A stretch of 37,002 bases of DNA from an uncultured Bacteroides sp. (GCA_944322285.1 CALUOR010000037.1:1-37002); one strand, 5' to 3'. Numbered from the stretch's first letter, positions 1 to 7,921 are shown. Made by a program: numbers and translations. Notes: generated by a model not told the origin, from the sequence alone.

Positions 1-75
1 GCTGGCCTGTTTCTTTCACACAACAAAAGTAAACATTCCAGCCGTATTTTCTTTCATTGCGCAAATCTAAGGGAA

Positions 76-120
76 CGAAGTGAAGCATCTCCCAAAGTGT
101 GCGGGAGATTCTTCGCTTTG
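76..120. repeat. Palindromic intergenic repeat (hairpin)
   Basis: An imperfect inverted repeat has arms at 76-93 and 103-120 around a 9-base loop. The right arm and its 3' flank read like the dispersed Bacteroidales repeat that ends in CTCAGAATGAC. A related element is nested in the trp operon at 9153-9233. It lies downstream of the minus-strand HU-related gene and could also act as its terminator. Nothing else is recognised in bases 1-200. Confidence 0.6.
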
Positions 121-200
121 CTCAGAATGACAGATTGATGGAGAAGTTCTTGAAAACTCTGTGTCTCCGTGTTGTTTCCTCCCCTCGATTTCCTCCCGCG

Positions 201-683
201 TCAGGCCAGCGGGTCGTCCGTATCTTCCTCACCGGGTTCGGTGCCGGTGCCGCCCTCGCCCTGTGCGGGGTCCTGGTCCTTGGCGTCGGGACTGAGTTCA
301 ATCCATTCCAGCTTCTTGGTGTCCACCAGGGCGCGGGTGTAGGCGCCGCTGCTCGATTTTTCGCGTTCAGGCGTAAACTGCACGCGCACGGCCTTCACCT
401 GCTTCTCGAAGTCGAAGTCTTCGAGGTTCTCCACTCCCTTCGTGTCGAGCACGTAGCGGAAGTAGCCCAGGCCGTCGACGTGTACGCTCTTGCCCTGCGC
501 CATCAGCGTGTTCATCACCCGCGCGATGTCGCCCAGCACGGCCCGCACGTCCGAGCGTGATACGGTTGATACAAAGGCCAGTTCTTCGGCCAAGTCGTCA
601 GTCTCTACGGGGGCGCCCTGCACGATGGCTTGTGGGAAATAGACGCCCGTCCTCTTGTGATATGCTTTTTTATAGAACGGCAT
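201..683 (-). CDS. HU-related long histone-like DNA-binding protein (copy 1)
   Basis: A 160-residue protein of the long HU-related family of Bacteroidales (TIGR01201 type). The N-terminal two thirds carry the HU-like fold, with recognisable segments FVSTVSRSDVRAVLGD and VDGLGYFRYV. The last ~25 residues form a low-complexity acidic Gly/Glu/Asp/Pro tail, unlike classical 90-residue HU. The start is the ATG at 683 (MPFYKKAYHK), because homologous copy 2 begins at the equivalent place (MAFFKPIYKK); the longer frame to 755 has no such support. It lies 229 bases downstream of the lipoprotein gene on the same strand, and the gap holds a palindrome array. It is presumed to bind DNA in the cytoplasm; the target is unknown, and the array upstream is the obvious candidate. 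Family assignment is confident, function is inference. Confidence 0.87.
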   Translation of the reverse strand: MPFYKKAYHKRTGVYFPQAIVQGAPVETDDLAEELAFVSTVSRSDVRAVLGDIARVMNTLMAQGKSVHVDGLGYFRYVLDTKGVENLEDFDFEKQVKAVRVQFTPEREKSSSGAYTRALVDTKKLEWIELSPDAKDQDPAQGEGGTGTEPGEEDTDDPLA

Positions 684-762
684 AATGTCTTGTTTTTTAA
701 GGTTATTTGTAAATAATTCTATACCCACTGCACGATAGCGGCCAACAGGCTGCATATCAGTG

Positions 763-900
763 CCTTACAGTCTCTCTCAGTTTCGTTTTCCCGAGGTAGC
801 TACCAAGAGGAGGTCGAGGTAGCTACCTCGGGGGTGCCTTGGTAGCTACTAAGGGGAGGTGAAGGTAGCTACCGAGGGAAAGCCGGAGTGGACTGTAAGG
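763..900. repeat. Four-unit 23-bp palindrome array inside an inverted repeat
   Basis: The palindrome GGTAGCTACC (third copy ends CT) occurs at 795-804, 818-827, 841-850 and 864-873, exactly every 23 bp. The 13-base spacers differ but are purine-rich. At the second copy the symmetry extends to 16 bp (815-830). The array is bracketed by a perfect 10-base inverted repeat, CCTTACAGTC at 763-772 and GACTGTAAGG at 891-900. It lies 111 bases upstream of the HU-related start and just after the lipoprotein stop. The layout resembles an operator or iteron array with about two helical turns per unit. Confidence 0.85.
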
Positions 901-912
901 GATTTTTATTCT

Positions 913-2462
913 TTATTCGTATCCTACAGCAGGAGTGCTGGGATTGCCCTCGCTGCAATCATTCTCCGTAAAGGTTCCGCCCAACTTATAGCCGGCGATG
1001 CCGCCGACATACATGGAACCATCTCCTACAGAAGAACCCGTCGTATCGAGGGTGCCGCTGAACTTGCAATAGCTGACGGTGGCACTTTGGGCATACCCCA
1101 CGATTCCTCCGGCACGAAGACCCATAGCTTCGCCTGTCACAGACACTTGGACGGTGGCCTTGCCGGAGTAGGTGCAATGCTCGATGGTTCCACCTTGACA
1201 ATATGTCGCAATGCCACCCGCATAGCAGTAGTTGTCAGTTGTACTTCCTTCGGCCGTGATGTCTGCCTCGACGTTCAGGTTGCGGACCGTACCGTAAACA
1301 TTGCCGAACAGACCGATGTAATAATCCGTGTCAGCAACGCTGAAATTCAGCGTGCCGCTGATGGTGTGCCCGCCGCCATCGAAGGTGCCAGACAGTGAGG
1401 TTGGGTCCCAGTCGGAAGTGGCGGTTATCTCGATGTCGGTGTAGAGGAGGGCGTGGCTGCTGCTACTGCGATAAGTTAAGCTGCTCATGTAGCACTTCAA
1501 GTCGGCAGCGCTGGTGATGCGGTAGGGGTCGGTAGCGGTGCCTGCGCCTTGCAGGGAGGTGGAGGCCCGGGTGTCGTCGGTCAGTACGTCCTTGCCGCCG
1601 AAGGGGAGTTCCTGGCCACTCCAGTCACCGACAGTAACCGTGATGTTGGAGGTGATGGGCTGTTCCCGGGTGCTGATGTCGCCTTTCAGGATGATGTGCT
1701 TTCCACCGGAGAGGTTGGCGGGCACGGTAGCGGTCTCGTTGTTGCAGCTGACGGTGAGGTTCTGCAAGGCGTCCGCCGCCAAGACGTAGAAGGAGAAGAG
1801 TTCCACGGGCTGCTCCTCGGTGCCGCTGACGGCGGTTGTGGTGACGCTGTGCTCGTACTCAGCGGGCGTGCCGGTGGTGGTGGCGGTCTGCACGTTGTAG
1901 CCGCTGTAAGCCTGGGGCACGGTGAGGGTCAGCGCATTGCCGGCCTCCAGTTCGTTGGTGGCTTTCAGCGTCACTTTGCTTGCCACGTGCGTCAGTGTGG
2001 CGGAGAGGGTGGAAGTGCCGTCCCAGTCCTTACTGGTGGCGTAGGACAGTCCGGCTTGGGTGCCGGTGAGGCCGCTGTTCAGGGTGATGTTGGTGAGGCT
2101 GGTGGCGGTGTAGCTGCCGTCGTCCGCCCAGAAGAGGAAGGTGTAGCGGTGGCTGGCATAGAGGGAGAGTGAGGTGGTGGCTTGGTTGTCGCTGAGGGTG
2201 AGTTCTTCCACCGTGCCCGGGGTGTCGTTGTCTATCACTTGCATCAGCAGGCGTGAGATGGTGTTGTCGCCCGTCTCGCTGATGGTGCGTGTGTAGGCGT
2301 CTTCCAGGTCGATGGTGAGGGTGACGGTCTGCGGTTCGTCACCGGCGGGGATGGGTTCGTTGTCGTCGCTGTGGCAGGCGGCCAGCAGCAGGAGGGAGCA
2401 CAGAAGCCCAACGAAGTTAAACTTCGCTAAAACGGGGGGGTAATTCTTAATATATGTTTCAT
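913..2462 (-). CDS. GLUG-motif fimbrillin-like surface lipoprotein 1, out of frame at a poly-C tract
   Basis: A cell-surface lipoprotein of about 516 residues if in frame. The frame is open from the stop at 913 to beyond 2440 and encodes a lipoprotein signal ending LLLLAAC, with the acylated Cys followed by HSDDNEP. Next come a fimbrillin-like beta domain and three C-terminal GLUG-type repeats (GGIATYCQGG, GGIVGYAQSA, GGIAGYKLGG). That frame has no ATG, GTG or TTG upstream of the signal peptide. The only suitable start is the ATG at 2462 (MKHILRIT), which runs into a stop after 11 codons because the run at 2434-2440 has seven C on the coding strand; eight C would join start and lipoprotein exactly. 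The internal Met at 2244 lies after the lipobox and is not a plausible start. Paralogue of the gene at 11603-13121. Ligand and partners are unknown. Confidence 0.85.
2434..2440 (-). repeat. Poly-C tract (C7) at the start of lipoprotein 1
   Basis: Seven C on the coding strand, eight codons after the ATG at 2462. Length 8 (or 5, 11) puts the start in frame with the lipoprotein. Homopolymeric C/G runs in this position are classical slipped-strand phase switches in other bacteria; here that role is inferred. Confidence 0.8.
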
Positions 2463-2504
2463 GAGAATAAAGAATTAATGGATGAATAATTCAGTGTATC
2501 GCGC

Positions 2505-2555
2505 CAAAGGTAAGCGGTTTTCTTGACATGGGCAAGGGGCGGGGGATATTTTTTT
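2505..2555 (-). promoter_or_regulatory. Promoter of lipoprotein 1 with conserved upstream block
   Basis: On the minus strand TACCTTTG (2505-2512) matches the Bacteroidetes -7 box TAnnTTTG, and TTG at 2533-2535 lies 20 bases upstream as the -33 box. The adjoining block at 2531-2555 (GC-rich, then A/T run) is nearly the same at 13190-13215 and 14141-14163. Confidence 0.75.
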
Positions 2556-2587
2556 GCGTGCCGGGGTGATTTTTTTGTTAATATCGC

Positions 2588-2595
2588 TATCTTTG
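2588..2595 (+). promoter_or_regulatory. Probable -7 box for the small membrane gene pair
   Basis: TATCTTTG matches TAnnTTTG 29 bases before the ATG at 2625. No convincing -33 box is seen at the expected distance, so this rests on the -7 match and position. Confidence 0.5.
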
Positions 2596-2624
2596 CATGT
2601 GCATAAGCGAAATCTTAGTAAGAT

Positions 2625-2900
2625 ATGGAGGAGAAACAAGAGGAAAAGAACATTGCCGCTGTTACTGCGGAGAACAAAAAGGCCATGATGCTGAAGAGAT
2701 ATGAAAAGAATGCAGGCTTCTTCTTTACGCTTGCGCAGTTGATGTTCACGGCTTTTGTAATAGGTAGCCTTGCCATCTTCTTCACGAACTATGAATTTAC
2801 GTGGGGATTGTTTGGTATGTTTTTGGTTGGGGTAGCACTCGTTACTGCTTTTTATTGGATAGGCAATTCGTTTTTAAATCTAAAAGATAAGGAGAAATAG
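2625..2900 (+). CDS. Small two-helix membrane protein, unknown function
   Basis: A 91-residue protein with a charged, Glu/Lys-rich N-terminus (about 1-29) and two hydrophobic segments, roughly residues 31-53 and 60-82, followed by a Lys/Asp/Glu tail. It is an inner-membrane protein by composition. No family is recognised with confidence. It has its own -7 box and is followed after one base by a second tiny membrane gene, so the two are probably co-translated. Neither looks related to the trp operon, which has its own promoter downstream. Confidence 0.7.
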   Translation: MEEKQEEKNIAAVTAENKKAMMLKRYEKNAGFFFTLAQLMFTAFVIGSLAIFFTNYEFTWGLFGMFLVGVALVTAFYWIGNSFLNLKDKEK

Positions 2901-2901
2901 T

Positions 2902-3009
2902 ATGAACGCAGGACTTTTATTTATGGGTATATTGGCAGTTATTGCCATTGTATTAGTTATCCTCAGTCGAACGGAGAAAGGCCGTAGATGGATAATGGGT
3001 GATTTTTAA
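2902..3009 (+). CDS. 35-residue single-helix membrane microprotein
   Basis: The ATG at 2902 follows the previous stop by one base, and the stop codon is at 3007-3009. The product is a hydrophobic helix (about residues 4-21, Leu/Ile/Val rich) followed by a basic tail (RTEKGRRW), the expected topology of a single-pass inner-membrane microprotein with the tail in the cytoplasm. The upstream AAGGAGAAATAG in the end of the preceding gene supplies a good ribosome binding site, unusual for this group and supporting real translation. No family recognised. Confidence 0.6.
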   Translation: MNAGLLFMGILAVIAIVLVILSRTEKGRRWIMGDF

Positions 3010-3074
3010 ATAAGGTATAATCTGACAGAAGTGTTAAATAACGGGCGTGAGGCAAACTTTTTAAAGGAAATCTA

Positions 3075-3104
3075 TTGCCTATTCAAACAAAAAGCATACA
3101 TTTG
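3075..3104 (+). promoter_or_regulatory. trp operon promoter
   Basis: TACATTTG (3097-3104) is a good -7 box, and TTG at 3075-3077 lies 19 bases upstream. The leader peptide begins 31 bases after it. Confidence 0.75.
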
Positions 3105-3134
3105 CCTCCGTTAAGTAACAAATAGAAGGAAGAT

Positions 3135-3233
3135 ATGACACTCAGTCAGCATACATATTGGCGTTGGCAACCGTTACAACTCACACAAAGTCGTAAGGGG
3201 AACAGTGCCACGTGTCTATGCCGGACTTCCTAA
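3135..3233 (+). CDS. trpL: trp operon leader peptide
   Basis: A 32-residue ORF starts at the ATG at 3135, preceded by AGAAGGAAGAT, and stops at 3231. Residues 8-11 are Tyr-Trp-Arg-Trp, that is two Trp codons (TGG) separated by one codon. Trp is the rarest residue, so this spacing directly before a hairpin terminator and a trp operon marks a classical attenuation leader. When tryptophanyl-tRNA is scarce, the ribosome should stall at the TGG codons and prevent the terminator at 3281-3319 from forming. The competing antiterminator pairing was not resolved by eye; a small hairpin (3246-3250 with 3259-3263) lies between. Confidence 0.85.
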   Translation: MTLSQHTYWRWQPLQLTQSRKGNSATCLCRTS

Positions 3234-3280
3234 ACAGAATGCTCCATCCCTCTAAACGGGGATAAAAGGAATAGAAGCTA

Positions 3281-3319
3281 AGAAAAGGCTCCGTCGCTAC
3301 CTGCGGCGGGGCCTTTTCT
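3281..3319 (+). terminator. trp attenuator terminator hairpin
   Basis: A near-perfect 17-bp stem pairs 3281-3297 with 3303-3319 around a 5-base loop, with only two G-U pairs. The 3' arm ends GCCTTTTCT, so the U-run is inside the stem base. It lies between the leader peptide stop and trpB. Confidence 0.85.
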
Positions 3320-3373
3320 ATTTACGATTTATCCATTTACAATTTACCATTGAACATTTTATCATTAAACACT

Positions 3374-4549
3374 ATGAACGGTTATTATGGCGAGTTCGGG
3401 GGCGCCTATATCCCCGAAATATTACATCGGTGCGTAAGCGGGCTGGAGGAAGCGTGCCGCACCATCGTGCCCGGAGAGGACTTTCGGCGTGAGTATGAAG
3501 ACCTGTTGCGCCACTACGTAGGGCGTCCGTCCCCCTTGTATCACGCCAAGCGGCTTTCGGAGAAGTATGGCTGCAAGGTCTACCTGAAGCGGGAGGACCT
3601 CAACCACACCGGCGCACACAAGATAAACAACGCCATCGGGCAGATGCTCCTGGCCCGCCGCATGGGCAAGCGCCGTATCGTGGCCGAGACGGGAGCGGGG
3701 CAACACGGCGTAGCCACGGCCACCGTCTGCGCCCTGGCGGGCATGGAGTGCAAGGTGTTCATGGGCGAGACAGACATCGAACGTCAACGGGTGAACGTGG
3801 AAAAGATGCGGATGCTGGGCGCGGAAGTCGTCCCGGTGACTTCGGGCAACGGCACGCTGAAGGACGCCACGAGCGAGGCCATCCGTTACTGGTGCTGCCA
3901 TCCGGAGGACACGTACTACCTGATAGGCTCCACCGTGGGTCCGCATCCCTATCCGTGGCTGGTGGCACACCTGCAATCGGTCATCGGGCGCGAGATAGCC
4001 ATGCAGCTTCAGGAGTTGGAAGGCGACTTCCGTCCGGATTACCTGATAGCCTGCGTGGGCGGGGGAAGCAATGCGGCGGGCACCATCCTGCGCTTTGTGG
4101 ACGAACCACGGGTGCGCATCATCCTGGCCGAAGCCGGAGGCAAAGGAGTGGACACGGGGCAGACGGCCGCCACGCTGGCATTGGGCCGCATCGGCATCCT
4201 GCATGGCTCCCGCTCCTACGTTATCCAGGACGAGGACGGGCAAGTGATAGAGCCTTACTCCATCTCGGCAGGGCTGGACTATCCGGGCGTAGGACCGCTG
4301 CATGCCCACTTGGTGACCACAGGACGTGCCAAGGCCATCCCTATCAACGATGACGAAGCCCTGCGCGCCGCCTACGAACTGACCCGGCTCGAAGGCATCA
4401 TCCCTGCACTGGAGAGCGCGCACGCCCTGGCCGTCCTGCCCCGACTGGAGGCTAAGCCCGATGACATTGTTGTAGTGACCGTATCGGGGCGGGGAGACAA
4501 GGACATGGACACCTACCTGAACAATCTACCATTAATCATTAACCATTAA
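3374..4549 (+). CDS. trpB: Tryptophan synthase beta chain
   Basis: Catalyses the last step of tryptophan synthesis, joining indole to serine with pyridoxal phosphate. The 391-residue length is normal. The N-terminus MNGYYGEFGGAYIPE is the family start; the in-frame TTG at 3350 is a weaker alternative. Visible motifs are HTGAHKINNAIGQ with the PLP lysine at Lys83, the GAGQHG loop, and the phosphate loop GGGSNAAG. It is first in the operon behind leader and attenuator. Eleven bases separate it from trpE. Its partner TrpA is encoded last, almost 5 kb downstream, so subunit stoichiometry depends on the whole transcript being read. Confidence 0.97.
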   Translation: MNGYYGEFGGAYIPEILHRCVSGLEEACRTIVPGEDFRREYEDLLRHYVGRPSPLYHAKRLSEKYGCKVYLKREDLNHTGAHKINNAIGQMLLARRMGKRRIVAETGAGQHGVATATVCALAGMECKVFMGETDIERQRVNVEKMRMLGAEVVPVTSGNGTLKDATSEAIRYWCCHPEDTYYLIGSTVGPHPYPWLVAHLQSVIGREIAMQLQELEGDFRPDYLIACVGGGSNAAGTILRFVDEPRVRIILAEAGGKGVDTGQTAATLALGRIGILHGSRSYVIQDEDGQVIEPYSISAGLDYPGVGPLHAHLVTTGRAKAIPINDDEALRAAYELTRLEGIIPALESAHALAVLPRLEAKPDDIVVVTVSGRGDKDMDTYLNNLPLIINH

Positions 4550-4560
4550 CCACTACCTAC

Positions 4561-5961
4561 ATGTATCGTTATACTACTTACACACGAACCTTGGCGGGCG
4601 ACCTCCACACGCCCGTCACCACTTACTTGAAACTGCGTGACCTCTTCCCGCAAAGTGCCCTGATGGAGAGTGCGGACCGGCAGGACCCGGAAGGCGGACG
4701 CTCGTTCATCGGCCTGTGCCCGATAGCCTCCTTTGCGGTGGAGCATGGCAAGGTTGTTACCCGGCTGCCCGGCGGTGTCCGCACGGAGGAACTTTTGCCT
4801 GACGGACACGAAGGAATGGCCTGCGCTCTGCGGAACTTTCTCGCCCTCTTCCGGGTGGAGGGGGAAGGAAGCCGTTATTGCGGACTCTACGGTTACACCT
4901 CGTTCAACGCCGTGCGCTATCTGGAGGACATTCCCGTGAAGGACAGCCGCGATGCACGGAACGACGCGCCGGACGCGCTCTACATCCTCTACCGCTATCT
5001 GATTGTGTTCAATGACGTAGGCCACGAAATGCGGATTGTGGAGATGCTTCCCGAAGGCGGGGAGAGCGGCATGGACAAGGTGGTGAAAGCCGTGATGAAC
5101 CGCAACTTCCCGTTATATCCCTTCTCGCCGACAGGAGAAGTAACCTCCACGTTGACCGATGACGAACACCGGGCGAACATACGCCGTGCCATTGGGCATT
5201 GCCTGCGGGGAGACGTGTTCCAAGTGGTGTTGTCCCGACGTTTCGAGCAACCTTATAGCGGAGATGACTTCCAGGTGTATCGGGCGTTGCGCAGCATCAA
5301 TCCCTCTCCCTATCTGTTCTACTTCGACTTCGGAGGCTTCCGCATCTTCGGCTCCTCGCCCGAGACGCATTGCCGGGTAGAAGGCCGCCGGGCAAGCATC
5401 GACCCCATAGCGGGCACCACCCGCCGCACGGGCATCCGCCAAGAGGATGAGGAGGCCATACGCCGCCTGTTGGACGACCCGAAGGAAAACGCCGAGCACG
5501 TCATGCTGGTGGACTTGGCACGCAACGACCTGGCACGTAATTGTACGGGCGTACGGGTGGACTACCTCAGACGCCCCCGGATGTACAGCCACGTCATTCA
5601 CCTGACGAGTCGGGTGAGCGGCACGCTGCGTCCGGAGTCGGATGCCGTGAAGGTGCTGCTGGACAGCTTCCCCGCAGGTACGTTGAGCGGTGCCCCCAAG
5701 GTTCGTGCCATGCAGTTGATTAGTGAATTAGAGCCGCATAACCGGGGCGCCTACGGAGGCTGCATCGGCTTCATCGGTCTGGACGGTTCGCTCAATCAGG
5801 CCATCACCATCCGCACCTTCGTGAGCCGCAATGGTATATTGTGGTTCCAGGCGGGCGGGGGCATCGTGGCAAAGAGCGATGTGGAAGCCGAGCTACAGGA
5901 GGTAAACAACAAGCTGGCAGCGTTGCGCAAGGCGATAGAACTGGCTAAAGCTATACTTTAA
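4561..5961 (+). CDS. trpE: Anthranilate synthase component I
   Basis: Converts chorismate to anthranilate with ammonia supplied by TrpG. The 466-residue length is typical. The N-terminal regulatory region contains LMESAD (residues 34-39), corresponding to the Trp feedback-binding LLES motif. The C-terminal chorismate-binding domain shows IDPIAGTTRRTG, DLARNDLARN, and the signature FPAGTLSGAPKVRAM followed by YGGCIGF. The feedback motif implies allosteric inhibition by tryptophan in addition to attenuation. It is followed by trpC after 14 bases rather than directly by trpG, its functional partner. Confidence 0.97.
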   Translation: MYRYTTYTRTLAGDLHTPVTTYLKLRDLFPQSALMESADRQDPEGGRSFIGLCPIASFAVEHGKVVTRLPGGVRTEELLPDGHEGMACALRNFLALFRVEGEGSRYCGLYGYTSFNAVRYLEDIPVKDSRDARNDAPDALYILYRYLIVFNDVGHEMRIVEMLPEGGESGMDKVVKAVMNRNFPLYPFSPTGEVTSTLTDDEHRANIRRAIGHCLRGDVFQVVLSRRFEQPYSGDDFQVYRALRSINPSPYLFYFDFGGFRIFGSSPETHCRVEGRRASIDPIAGTTRRTGIRQEDEEAIRRLLDDPKENAEHVMLVDLARNDLARNCTGVRVDYLRRPRMYSHVIHLTSRVSGTLRPESDAVKVLLDSFPAGTLSGAPKVRAMQLISELEPHNRGAYGGCIGFIGLDGSLNQAITIRTFVSRNGILWFQAGGGIVAKSDVEAELQEVNNKLAALRKAIELAKAIL

Positions 5962-5975
5962 TACATATATATATT

Positions 5976-6716
5976 ATGGATATACTGACAAAGATCATCG
6001 CAAACAAGCAGAAGGAGATAGAGTCACTGACCCGGAAGCACCGTAGCATGAAGGCTGCGTTGGCATCGTCCCCATCGGGCATCATCGCCGAGTTCAAACG
6101 CCGTTCACCCTCCAAAGGATGGATAAAGGCGGACGCACGGGTGGAGGACATCGTCCCTGTCTACGAGGCGGGAGGCGCGGCGGCACTCTCCATCCTGACG
6201 GACAAGGATTACTTCGGGGCACAACCGGAAGACTTGCCCGCGGCACGAAGTCTGACCCGCCTGCCCATCCTGCGCAAGGACTTCATCATTGACCCGCTTC
6301 AACTGTACGAGGCACGGGCGATGGGGGCGGATGCCGTATTGCTCATTGCCGCTTGCTTAGACAAAGAGACTTGCCGCCGCCTGGCGGAGGAGGCGCATCG
6401 CATCGGCCTGGAAGTGTTGCTGGAACTGCATGACGCTTCGGAGTTGGAGTATGCGGACCTGCCCGTGGAGATGCTGGGGGTGAACAACCGTCACCTTGGC
6501 ACCTTCCATACGGACGTGAGCCATTCCCTCGCCTTGGCGGAGGAACTGAAGATGCGGTTGGAAGGAATGCCTGCGGATAGTCGCCCGCTGTTGGTGGCGG
6601 AGAGCGGCATCCGGTTGGCGGAGGACATCCGTCGCCTGCGGGAATGCGGCTACCGGGGCTTTCTGATTGGCGAACACTTTATGCGGGGAGGAGGGGTACA
6701 TGAACTTGCTCGTTAA
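5976..6716 (+). CDS. trpC: Indole-3-glycerol-phosphate synthase
   Basis: Converts the TrpF product CdRP to indole-3-glycerol phosphate in a TIM-barrel enzyme. The protein has 246 residues, slightly short for the family. Motifs: IIAEFKRRSPSKGWI (substrate and catalytic Lys), ILRKDFIIDP, GADAVLLIAA, the Asn-Asn-Arg of LGVNNRHLGTF, and VAESGI followed by GFLIGEHFMR. Its last 17 bases overlap the start of trpF, so the two are translationally coupled. The C and F domains are separate genes, not fused as in enterobacteria. Confidence 0.96.
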   Translation: MDILTKIIANKQKEIESLTRKHRSMKAALASSPSGIIAEFKRRSPSKGWIKADARVEDIVPVYEAGGAAALSILTDKDYFGAQPEDLPAARSLTRLPILRKDFIIDPLQLYEARAMGADAVLLIAACLDKETCRRLAEEAHRIGLEVLLELHDASELEYADLPVEMLGVNNRHLGTFHTDVSHSLALAEELKMRLEGMPADSRPLLVAESGIRLAEDIRRLRECGYRGFLIGEHFMRGGGVHELAR

Positions 6717-7332
6717 AGTGTGCGGCATGACCGACGGCGACAACATCCGCCGGGTGGAAGCCCTTGGGGTAGACTTCATCGGCTTTGTGTTCCACGAGCC
6801 TTCGCCCCGGTATGCCGCTATCGTACCGTCCTACCTGCCGGAGCGGGCGAAGCGGGTGGGCGTGTTTGTGGACAGTCCCCGCGAGGAGGTGGAGAGGAAG
6901 GCGGAACGCTTCGGCCTGCAAGTCCTCCAATTGCATGGCGGGGAGTCGCCCGACTATTGCCGTTGCCTGCGGGAGACGTTGGGCCTGCCGCTCGTCAAGG
7001 CGTTCCACTTGGCGGATCCGGAAGACCTGCGCCGGACGGAACCCTACGAAGGCTTGTGCGACTTCTTCCTCTTCGAGCCTCTGACCTGTCTGCCCGGAGG
7101 CTCCGGCAAGACGTTCGACTGGCAACTGCTTCGTCCTTATGAAGGCCGGACGCCCTTCCTGCTCAGCGGGGGCATCGGGTCGGACAGCATAGAGGCCTTG
7201 CGCCGCTTCCATCATCCCCGCTGGGCGGGCATCGACCTGAACAGCCGCTTCGAGCTTGCTCCGGGACTGAAGGACGTGGAGCGGCTGAGCCAATTCCTAC
7301 AAGCATTAACCATTAACCACTCATCATTATGA
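6700..7332 (+). CDS. trpF: Phosphoribosylanthranilate isomerase
   Basis: Carries out the Amadori rearrangement of phosphoribosylanthranilate to CdRP. The protein has 210 residues. The start at 6700 (MNLLVKVCGM) is preferred to the ATG at 6667, because family members begin just before the KVCGM motif with the catalytic Cys and because GGGAGGAGG precedes it closely. Other motifs are VDFIGFVF, VGVFVD, LQLHG and LLSGGIG near the C-terminal phosphate site. It overlaps trpC by 17 bases and trpG by 4 (ATGA). Confidence 0.96.
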   Translation: MNLLVKVCGMTDGDNIRRVEALGVDFIGFVFHEPSPRYAAIVPSYLPERAKRVGVFVDSPREEVERKAERFGLQVLQLHGGESPDYCRCLRETLGLPLVKAFHLADPEDLRRTEPYEGLCDFFLFEPLTCLPGGSGKTFDWQLLRPYEGRTPFLLSGGIGSDSIEALRRFHHPRWAGIDLNSRFELAPGLKDVERLSQFLQALTINHSSL

Positions 7333-7892
7333 ACATCTTATTGATAGACAACTACGACTCCTTCACCTACAACCTGGTGCAACTGGTGGAGCAAGCCGGC
7401 GCACGGGTCACGGTGGTACGCAACGACCGCTTCCGCCTGCCCGACCTGCAACCCTATGACAAACTGATTCTCTCACCCGGACCGGGCATCCCCTCCGAGG
7501 CGGGACTGCTGACGGAGGCCATCCGCACCTATGCCCCCACGAAGCCGATACTCGGTGTCTGCTTGGGACATCAGGCCATCGGGGAAGTGTTCGGTGCCAA
7601 GCTGACGAACCTGGCAAAGGTATTCCACGGGGTACAGACGGACATCGACCTCACGGCGGACGATTATCTGTTCGAGGGACTGCCACGCCGCCTGCCCGTC
7701 GGACGCTACCACTCGTGGGTGGTGGACCGCGAGGCCCTGCCCGCCTGCTTGGAGATAACGGCGGTGAGCGACGAGGGGCAAATCATGGCGCTTCGTCACC
7801 GCACCTTGGACGTCCGGGGCGTGCAGTTCCACCCGGAGTCCGTCCTCACGCCCGATGGAGCAACCATTATATGTAACTTTATAAGACATTGA
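7329..7892 (+). CDS. trpG: Anthranilate synthase component II (glutamine amidotransferase)
   Basis: Hydrolyses glutamine and passes ammonia to TrpE. The protein has 187 residues, a class I amidotransferase with LSPGPGIPSEAG, the nucleophile elbow GVCLGHQAIG (Cys78) and the His/Glu pair of FHPESV (His168, Glu170). It overlaps trpF by four bases and is separated from trpE by trpC and trpF. It is a stand-alone amidotransferase with no TrpD fusion. It could in principle also serve folate synthesis (PabA role); the operon context favours Trp. Confidence 0.95.
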   Translation: MNILLIDNYDSFTYNLVQLVEQAGARVTVVRNDRFRLPDLQPYDKLILSPGPGIPSEAGLLTEAIRTYAPTKPILGVCLGHQAIGEVFGAKLTNLAKVFHGVQTDIDLTADDYLFEGLPRRLPVGRYHSWVVDREALPACLEITAVSDEGQIMALRHRTLDVRGVQFHPESVLTPDGATIICNFIRH

Positions 7893-7921
7893 GGAATGGG
7901 ACTTTAGTACACTGCATCAGA

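Noticed and set aside
795-873. Regularly spaced repeats suggesting a CRISPR array
   Set aside because: Period of 23 bp with a 10-bp palindrome leaves 13-base spacers, far too short; only four units, and no cas genes. The same applies to 11456-11534.
913-2244. Lipoprotein 1 starting at the internal Met at 2244
   Set aside because: This would remove the lipobox and signal peptide, which are intact upstream in the same frame; a frame switch at the poly-C run explains the missing start better.
3422-4423. 333-codon open frame antisense to trpB
   Set aside because: It lies wholly opposite a certain gene with strong codon bias; high GC creates long antisense frames. Other antisense frames across trpE-trpA and metK (for example 21519-22379) were rejected for the same reason.
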